Assembly: GCA_947561585.1 (NCBI GenBank)
Contig: CANNZV010001113.1
Span: 105,313-169,312 of the forward strand
Direction: 5' to 3'
From: Caprella mutica
Lineage: Eukaryota > Arthropoda > Malacostraca > Amphipoda > Caprellidae
DNA: 64,000 nucleotides
A model generated the notes under the pieces. That model was not told the DNA's origin. It saw only the letters and a program-made list of their open reading frames with translations, and searched no databases. A program made the translations under genes and the position numbers. Below, in pieces: positions 57,655 to 64,000 of the stretch. Positions within the stretch are counted from its first letter, which is position 1, and each line of letters opens with the position of its first letter.

Positions 57655-58738
57655 TAGGAAGTGTTCCATTACCTACAGTGAAGGTATGTGATGCTCCATT
57701 ACCTACAGTGTAGGTAATTGATGCCCCATTACCTACAGTTTAGGTATGTGATGCTCCATTACCTACAGTGTAGGTATGTGATGCTCCATTACCTACAGTG
57801 TAGGTAAGTAATGCTTCATCACCTACAGTGAAGGTATGTGATGCTCCATTACCTACAGTGTAGGTAATTGATGCCCCATTACCTACAGTGTAGGTAAGTG
57901 ATGCTCCATCACCTACAGTGTAGGTATGTGATGCTCCATCACCTACAGTGTAGGTATGTGATGTTCCATTACCTACAGTGTAGGTAAGTGATGCTCCATC
58001 ACCTACAGTGTAGGTATGTGATGCTCCATCACCTACAGTGTAGGTATGTGATGTTCCATTACCTGCAGTGTAGGTATGTGATGCTCCATCACCTACAGTG
58101 TAGGTATGTGATGTTCCATTACCTACAGTGTAGGTATGTGATGCTCCATTACCTACAGTGTAGGTAAGTGATGTTCCATCACCTACAGTGTAGGTAAGTG
58201 ATGCTCCATTACCTACAGTGTAGGTAATTGATGCCCCATTACCTACAGTGTAGGTAAGTGATGCTCCATCACCTACAGTGTAGGTATGTGATGCTCCATC
58301 ACCTACAGTGTAGGTATGTGATGTTCCATTACCTACAGTGTAGGTAAGTGATGCTCCATCACCTACAGTGTAGGTATGTGATGCTCCATTACCTACAGTG
58401 TAGGTATGTGATGCTCCATCACCTACAGTGTAGGTATGTGATGCTCCATCACCTACAGTGTAGGTATGTGATGTTCCATTACCTACAGTGTAGGTATGTG
58501 ATGCTCCATTACCTACAGTGTAGGTATGTGATGCTCCATCACCTACAGTGTAGGTATGTGATGCTCCATCACCTACAGTGTAGGTATGTGATGCTCCATC
58601 ACCTACAGTGTAGGTATGTGATGTTCCATTACCTACAGTGTAGGTATGTGATGCTCCATTACCTACAGTGTAGGTATGTGATGCTCCATCACCTACAGTG
58701 TAGGTATGTGATGCTCCATCACCTACAGTGTAGGTTCT
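57655..58738. repeat. 30-bp minisatellite, ~36 copies
   Basis: Unit GTGTAGGTATGTGATGCTCC plus ATCACCTACA. Each unit contains a partial inverse (TAGGT...ACCTA), so the array could fold. The 30-bp period makes a ten-residue protein repeat open frame (58348-58806) that I consider incidental. Confidence 0.97.
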
Positions 58739-58806
58739 ATCGTGACATGACTTATCCTCTGGGGAGCGTCAATTCCCCGGTCCTGCACACTGAACTCTCT
58801 GTCTAA

Positions 58807-59324
58807 AACACGAAACACAATCTAAAAATTATAGTGTCCAATTAGTAATTTATAAACTGGAATTCCTTTTTAGATAGCTAGATATTACTAATTGGAAACA
58901 TTTTTTAGATAGCTATTAGCTACTAATTGGAATTAGTTTTTAGATAGCTATTGCTAATATAAAATAGCCAAGGGTGACTAATATGCCTGTAGTTACTAAT
59001 AAAGAGTCAGTGCGCAGGTTTCCATCTGAGAGGCATAGGGTCGAATAAGATAATATCAGAGTAACAGTTTACTATGGCGGAGTAGTGACTTAGAAGCGAG
59101 CAAGAGAACATTCGAGTGACAACATCACAACTCACTAATAACAAATTCACCTGATTAGAATTTAATATATCTATCTCCTTAAGATGTCTTTTCCTATTAC
59201 CTTAGAGTTAATTACATAAATGCATAGATCATCTCAATAAAATTCAACAACATTCCTAACAACAATTGACGTGATCGAGAAACCACGAGTGTAAGCATGG
59301 GAGAAAGTGCATCACAATATTCTC
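58807..59324. other. Gene-free stretch
   Basis: Three diverged copies of TTTTTAGATAGCTA with TACTAATTGGAA lie at 58850-58960. Nothing else is supported. Confidence 0.5.
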
Positions 59325-59586
59325 AAGGGCCGTACACACGTAGGGTTTTTTAAAGTCTTTCCACCAGACTTTTGGCTAAGCTCCTCCTACTTTTTCCACG
59401 AGAATATAAGAAAAAATGATATAATTGTTATTTATTTTAGTTGGTATCCATGATACCATGCCTATATTTAAATATTATTGTGTTTTTTTTCTAATATAAT
59501 TCAAATGTCTCGTGGAAAAACTAGGAGGAGCCTAGCAAAATGTCTGGTGGAAAGACTGAAAAAACCCTACATGTGTACGGCCCTTT
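59325..59586. mobile_element. Palindromic MITE family 1, copy 3
   Basis: AAGGGCCGTACACACGTAGG at the left and the inverse (CATGTGTACGGCCCTTT) at the right, with the same arms as 9702-9975 and a TTGGTATCCATGATACC loop. MITE family 2 follows 14 bases later. Confidence 0.88.
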
Positions 59587-59600
59587 ACACAGAACAGTAC

Positions 59601-59829
59601 AGTTCTTTTACGAAATATCGGTCAGTTTTACAACTTCGGTCATAGCTATAAGAAAAAAATACATAAAAATAGATTATTTCAATTTTTATCTTAATTGGTA
59701 TACATGATACCTGCAAGTATTATGGATACCAATAAAATAAAAATAAATAATTATTAGCTAGCCATATCGTTTTTTTCTTATAGCTATGACCGAAGATGTG
59801 AAACCGACCGATAACTCGTAACTTACCCT
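59601..59829. mobile_element. Palindromic MITE family 2, near-complete
   Basis: The arms ACGAAATATCGGTCAG, then CTTCGGTCATAGCTATAAG, are matched in inverse by CTTATAGCTATGACCGAAG, then CCGACCGATAACTCGTAA, and the terminus ACTTACCCT. The loop is TTGGTATACATGATACCTGC and its inverse. No gene. Confidence 0.82.
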
Positions 59830-60115
59830 AAATAGAATGTAACTAATACAACCGTTACACAGAATCTGTTAATAAAGTATGTCACATAGAATTTGATAAC
59901 TACAATTTATGTTACATAGAATTTGATAACAATTAGATTTAGGCATTTAGCTACGTATAATCTGAGAACTTTGAATGAAGTAAATAGAATTCTCATAATT
60001 TATCTCTCTTGTTGCTAAATAAATACGTTTCAACTGTATAATACTCTGCAGAGTTACCTAATAATTAGGCACCATGTTCTCCTAATTCTAACCTCATTTC
60101 TCACTAAGTCTAGAG

Positions 60116-60398
60116 CTGTGGTTCTTGAAGTATTTTTCTCGCACACCCCTTGCTTTTCTCAGGCACCCCCTGAGCATTGTATTGCATTGAAATAAATTGA
60201 AAAGATACAATTAGAATATATTTAGTTGCAATGATGTTAGAAAACGGAAAAGATACTTCATGTAGCTATATTCTGCATGATACTAACAAGAACCGAATTT
60301 ATAAGTAACGTATAAAACAGTCACCAGACAACACCTATAAACATTCCAGGATCCAAGGGCTCAAAGGGGTGCCGGGCACCCCACTTCAAGAACCACTG
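60116..60398. mobile_element. hAT-like MITE (283 bp)
   Basis: The left end CTGTGGTTCTTGAAGTAT and right end (reverse complement CAGTGGTTCTTGAAGTGG) are inverted. The flanking 8-mers GTCTAGAG (60108-60115) and GTCTAAAA (60399-60406) match at 6 of 8, as expected for a somewhat old 8-bp hAT duplication. The CAGNGGTTCTTNAA-type end is typical of hAT elements. Non-autonomous. Confidence 0.75.
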
Positions 60399-60406
60399 GT
60401 CTAAAA

Positions 60407-61611
60407 ACTAACTTAGGGCTAAGACTATGCTAGATAGACGCAAAGAAATATTTAGTCCCTCAAGCTACAAATACCTGAAATGTGCCTATGTTTCCAGTTA
60501 GACAGGAGGTTCTTTGATTAGAGCTGAATGACTGACTCTTTAGTTACAACTAATTAACTACACTATAGATTGTGCACCATTGAGTATATACCAAATATGG
60601 ATAGGAAGAAGAAGTAACTAGTTACTAGCTACAATGGGATAGGATACGGTCTATAGAACTCTAGATTGATTGGTTATAGTTATCAAACAAATATAGCAAC
60701 TAGAACATCTTAGAATTTCAAGTTTTTTCACTAAAAAAAAACAGTGAAAAAACTTTGAAGGACAACTAAAATATTAAGTACATGTTGCAGCTAGAGAGAA
60801 AAATCTTAAATTAAATAAAGTTAAATTTCTCCCCTAAAATTCTCTATGTTTTAATTTGGCATTCAATACTTCATTCCCACAACAGCAAACTGACAGTGAT
60901 CACCACTTTAAATTACCCGAGTAAACTATACAATAAACTGTAATGGAATCATAGTCAAACATCACTCAAAAGGATACTAATATCATCATCTTATTAAAAT
61001 TAAAGAGCTGCCTAAAGATGGAAGAAGAAAATAACTATTACAACAATAGATTTTGAATAGAGTAACTATAGTATTGAGATCAACAGGAAGAATCTAACAA
61101 GAGTATCTAACACTGAACATTTGGAGTCTATTAGGTTATTATTTACAGAAGCAGCACACTGTCTTTCTTGCAAACAACTACAACACAGCTATGTATGACA
61201 TCAGAGATCAGCCTTAACCCTAACTTGAACTGGTCACTGGATGAAGTAGAGGCCCTAGCTAAGAGAGTAGAGATACCATTGCAAACTAGGCAATGAGTAG
61301 TAACTAACTAACTAATGTTAGTGACAATTACTAAAGAACAAAACAGCTACATTAATTGTGAAGAGGACGGTGTTCTTCCCACAATTAATATATTGTAATG
61401 CTCATATTATGACAAGTTTTTCAATAATATTCAATTTAAATTTTCTCCGTTGTTCACTGCACATCTGGTTTACCCTAGTTACAGTGTGGCTGTACATGGC
61501 ACACGTAAACACTACCTGAAGCGTGACTAGAAAAGACACACACACACTTTAGTATAGATCTAATAGTTTGGTATAGAGTGGTAAACATAACTAAAGTAAC
61601 TACTAGCAAGT
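60407..61611. other. Gene-free stretch between PUS3 and HLCS
   Basis: AT-rich, with no supported exon or element. A short (AC)n run lies at about 61537-61546. Confidence 0.55.
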
Positions 61612-62335
61612 ACAATTTTTACTAGTAGCTAGTACAATTAATACTAGTAGCTAGTACAATTAATACTAGTAGCTAGTACAATTAATAGTAGGTAGTACAA
61701 TTAATAGTAGCTAGTACAATTAATAGTAGGTAGTACAATTAATAGTAGCAAGTACAATTAATAGTAGCTAGTACAATTAATAGTAGCTAGTACAATTAAT
61801 AGTAGGTAGTACAATTAATAGTAGCTAGTACAATTAATAGTAGCTAGTACAATTAATAGTAGGTAGTACAATTAATAGTAGCTAGTACAATTAATAGTAG
61901 GTAGTACAATTAATAGTAGCAAGTACACTTAATAGTAGGTAGTACAATTAATACTAGTAGCTAGTACAATTAATAGTAGCTAGTACAATTAATAGTAGCT
62001 AGTACAATTAATAGTAGCTAGTACAATTAATAGTAGCTAGTACAATTAATAGTAGCTAGTACAATTAATAGTAGCTAGTACAATTAATAGTAGCTAGTAC
62101 AATTAATAGTAGCTAGTACAATTAATACTAGTAGCTAGTACAATTAATAGTAGCTAGTACAATTAATAGTAGGTAGTACAATTAATAGTAGCTAGTACAA
62201 TTAATAGTAGCTAGTACAATTAATAGTAGCTAGTACAATTAAGAGTAGCTAGTACAATTAAGAGTAGCTAGTACAATTAAGAGTAGCTAGTACAATTAAG
62301 AGTAGCTAGTACACTTAATAGTAGGTAGTACAATT
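61612..62335. repeat. 19-bp minisatellite, ~37 copies
   Basis: Array of AGTAGCTAGTACAATTAAT with AGGTAGT, AGCAAGT and ACTAGTAGC variants. The rightmost copies carry AAGAG in place of AATAG. It lies about 340 bases past the HLCS stop codon. Confidence 0.97.
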
Positions 62336-62567
62336 TCTAATCATTTTTACTTAAATAGGTAACTAATTCAATCCATTGAATCAGTTACCATCAATTAACT
62401 TCTTACTACTTAAATCATCCCCAAAAAAAACAGATTATCTTGGCTAGTGATAACGCACAATTGAAGGCAAATTAAGGTAAAGGGACTAGCTAACTTTAGG
62501 AATTTCCCTTAGCTATAAGAGATAAAGGATCTATACCACTTAGACCCTTCACTCGCACTACATTTCT

Positions 62568-62613
62568 CAGCGAGTACCTTAAGGCTCTATTGTACGATAG
62601 ACCCTTTACTCAC
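62568..62613. repeat. GAGTAAAGG palindromic word, copy 4 (HLCS 3' flank)
   Basis: GCGAGTACCTTAAGGCTCTA...ACCCTTTACTCACA, with a second degenerate version at about 62519-62560. It lies within about 100 bases of the HLCS stop and may be in the 3' UTR. Confidence 0.7.
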
Positions 62614-62670
62614 AAATGTTAGATAGAGGCTTTAGCTACCCTTTTAACCCTGAACTGCACCCCTGTTGCC

Positions 62671-62792
62671 TCACTTCACTTTGGTGTACACTAGCCCCTC
62701 CATCATGTTGAAGGAGTTACCATCAGGGTGAATACTCAGCCTCTCGCCTGAGTCACAGTCAGTACCCTTCAGGAACCCGAATGAGTCAATGC
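62671..62792 (-). CDS. HLCS: HLCS last exon (stop)
   Basis: IDSFGFLKGTDCDSGERLSI, HPDGNSFNMMEGLVYTKVK, stop TGA at 62673-62671. Acceptor ACTTTGTTTCAG. Confidence 0.95.
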
Positions 62793-63941
62793 CTGAAACA
62801 AAGTGAATATCAATAACCATGATTTACCTCATAATTTCTTTTTACCATTGAATATTTCAAAACATTACTCAATAACAACTGTAGCCAAATCCTCCATACT
62901 TTTCATAGTTATACTTTTCAATCACTTTATTAGTTTGTTTCACGGTACTGACCACTAATGGAGACTGTTCTGTTTCGTCTGGTGATGTGTCCTGAGGCAG
63001 AGGGGTGACTGGGGACCTGACCATGCACCACATCAACAACAGCGCCCCTGTGGGGAAAAGAAAAACTAGAGGTAACATAGTATATTAATGTGATATGTAT
63101 TTATATTTAAACTTATAGATTGATTTGACATTAACAACCTGCAAATAAGTTATTTCTTGTAGCTAAGGTGAGCATGAAATATCTGAAAGTATTTCCATGC
63201 AACTACTGTAGCTAGCTATATCAGTTTATACCTAAATATTTTCATCTTTTTCAGTTCAAGATAACAATTTCCCGGATTAAATGAAATAGAGTCTCACGTG
63301 TGTCTCCAGTGTTTGCAGTACTCCTCTATGAAACACTCAGGCCCCTGACACTCTATTCTGAGAATGACACTCTCCAGCTCATTGAGAATGGAGGCGAGGG
63401 TGACTTCAGTGCTCAGGGCTGAGGGTGACTGACCCTCACTCAGTGCTGAGTGGATGCTAACCGTGGGGGCAGCGTTAGTTAAATTTATACCCATGCCTGC
63501 AGATGAGAAGGGAAACATTACTAATGGGGAAAATGGAGAGGTGACTATAGTCTATATTAATAACTAAATAGATAGTCATGCAAATTATTGTAATTCACAG
63601 TAGCAATCTAAAAGATCAGTGAAATAGTTTGAAAAGAATGTTAGCTACATCAAATTACAGGCAAGACATCTCACCAATGTTGACAATAGCGTGTTTGCCA
63701 CTGTGTGAGGTGGTGACAATGTTGCCCCCTATCTTGCTGTCCCCCAGCAGCAGGTCATTGGGCCACTTAATGGTGATGGAGGGTGTCATAGAGTGGTCTT
63801 TGAAGGCCCTCACCACCGCTAGAGAGGCCACGTGTTGGATGAGGGGGAGGTGACTGCCTAGGAAAGAGCTGAGTGGGAGATGGAGCTGTATGGAGAACAT
63901 CAGGCACCCCGGGGGAGAGAGCCACACATTCCCACCACGAC
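62671..63941 (-). CDS. HLCS: Holocarboxylase synthetase (biotin-protein ligase), last four exons; partial
   Basis: The enzyme attaches biotin to lysines of carboxylases via biotinyl-AMP (family knowledge). Exons on the minus strand: 63941-63675, 63496-63298, 63047-62953, 62792-62671, joining in phase. The 5' part lies beyond the right edge. Visible: the end of the GRGG biotin-binding loop (RGGNVWLSPPG), VKWPND-type SITIKWPNDLLL with its lysine, KIGGNIV, IGMGINLTN, WRHTG, and the C-terminal SH3-like part (TVSISGIDSFGFLKG, SIHPDGNSFNMMEGLVYTKV, stop). About 226 residues are present, covering most of the catalytic domain. The HPDGNSF box near the C-terminus is a family hallmark. No breaks are seen in the exons shown. 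PUS3 follows 5.9 kb downstream in the same orientation. Confidence 0.96.
62953..63047 (-). CDS. HLCS: HLCS penultimate exon
   Basis: In the phase fixed by its neighbours it reads GAVVDVVHGQVPSHPSASGH then ITRRNRTVSIS, leading directly into GIDSFGFL of the last exon. Another frame over the same bases is longer (62869-63050) but does not fit either neighbour. Acceptor TTTTCCCCACAG, donor GTCAGT. Confidence 0.9.
63298..63496 (-). CDS. HLCS: HLCS exon
   Basis: GMGINLTNAAPTVSIHSALS to CKHWRH. Acceptor CATCTGCAG, donor GTGAGA. A serine-rich insert (EGQSPSALSTEV) sits where family members carry a variable loop. Confidence 0.95.
63675..63941 (-). CDS. HLCS: HLCS exon (catalytic core)
   Basis: RGGNVWLSPPGCLMFSIQLH to SGKHAIVNI. 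Acceptor CCTCACCAG entering in phase 1 (a split glycine completes the GRGG motif), donor GTGAGA. Confidence 0.96.
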
Positions 63942-64000
63942 CTGGTGAGGATGAATTATTATAATACAGCAATGAGTTTATTATAAATAAGTTGATTCTA

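Noticed and set aside
58348..58806. 152-codon open frame with a ten-residue repeat upstream of PUS3
   Set aside because: It is produced by the 30-bp period of a minisatellite, and the unique C-terminal tail has no recognisable feature.
62869..63078. 69-codon open frame as a separate small gene
   Set aside because: It overlaps the penultimate HLCS exon in a different frame. The phase-compatible frame gives the conserved TVSISGIDSFGFL junction.

Overview
This window looks like an AT-rich, repeat-laden piece of an animal nuclear genome. An arthropod, perhaps a hemipteran insect, is my best guess; this is inference from the mobile-element types, not proof. Two spliced genes with animal-type introns are recognisable, both on the minus strand and in tandem near the right edge. 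Almost everything else is mobile-element debris and minisatellite arrays.

Genes. (1) 47854-56775 (minus) is a complete eight-exon gene for tRNA pseudouridine(38/39) synthase PUS3/DEG1. It can be assembled exon by exon with consistent phases and GT-AG borders into 466 codons plus stop. Its fourth intron is 5.9 kb long and holds a 2.6-kb minisatellite, while the other introns are 207-394 bp. (2) 62671-63941 (minus) holds the last four exons of holocarboxylase synthetase (biotin-protein ligase, HLCS); the gene continues past the right edge. The true frame of its penultimate exon is not the longest open frame there. (3) 6630-6775 (plus) may be the 3'-terminal exon of an unidentified gene to the left, encoding one hydrophobic segment and followed by a plausible 3' UTR with two AATAAA signals.

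Layout. 0-9 kb: dispersed repeats, a pogo-like MITE and a 31-bp minisatellite. 9.7-31.4 kb: dense in DNA-transposon relics, including nested ones, plus short LINE and tRNA-derived remnants. 28.9-45.4 kb: a run of large minisatellites (units of 11-25 bp) separated by LINE and MITE fragments. 47.8-56.8 kb: PUS3. 56.8-62.6 kb: intergenic, with a 30-bp and a 19-bp minisatellite, two palindromic MITEs and a hAT-like MITE. 62.7-64.0 kb: HLCS 3' exons.

Main discovery. Eight elements (387-1848 bp) look unrelated at first sight but share one architecture. Both ends carry oppositely oriented subterminal arrays of short repeats, the outermost ~20 bases follow one consensus (about GGTRNCCGGANAATTSATCG), and each is flanked by 9-bp target-site duplications matching at 7-9 of 9 positions. 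Repeat units agree between the two arms of one element but differ between elements. This fits a Foldback/Mutator-like non-autonomous family whose arms evolve in concert. No transposase was found in the window. Minisatellites make up roughly a fifth of the sequence, and several show higher-order repeat structure.
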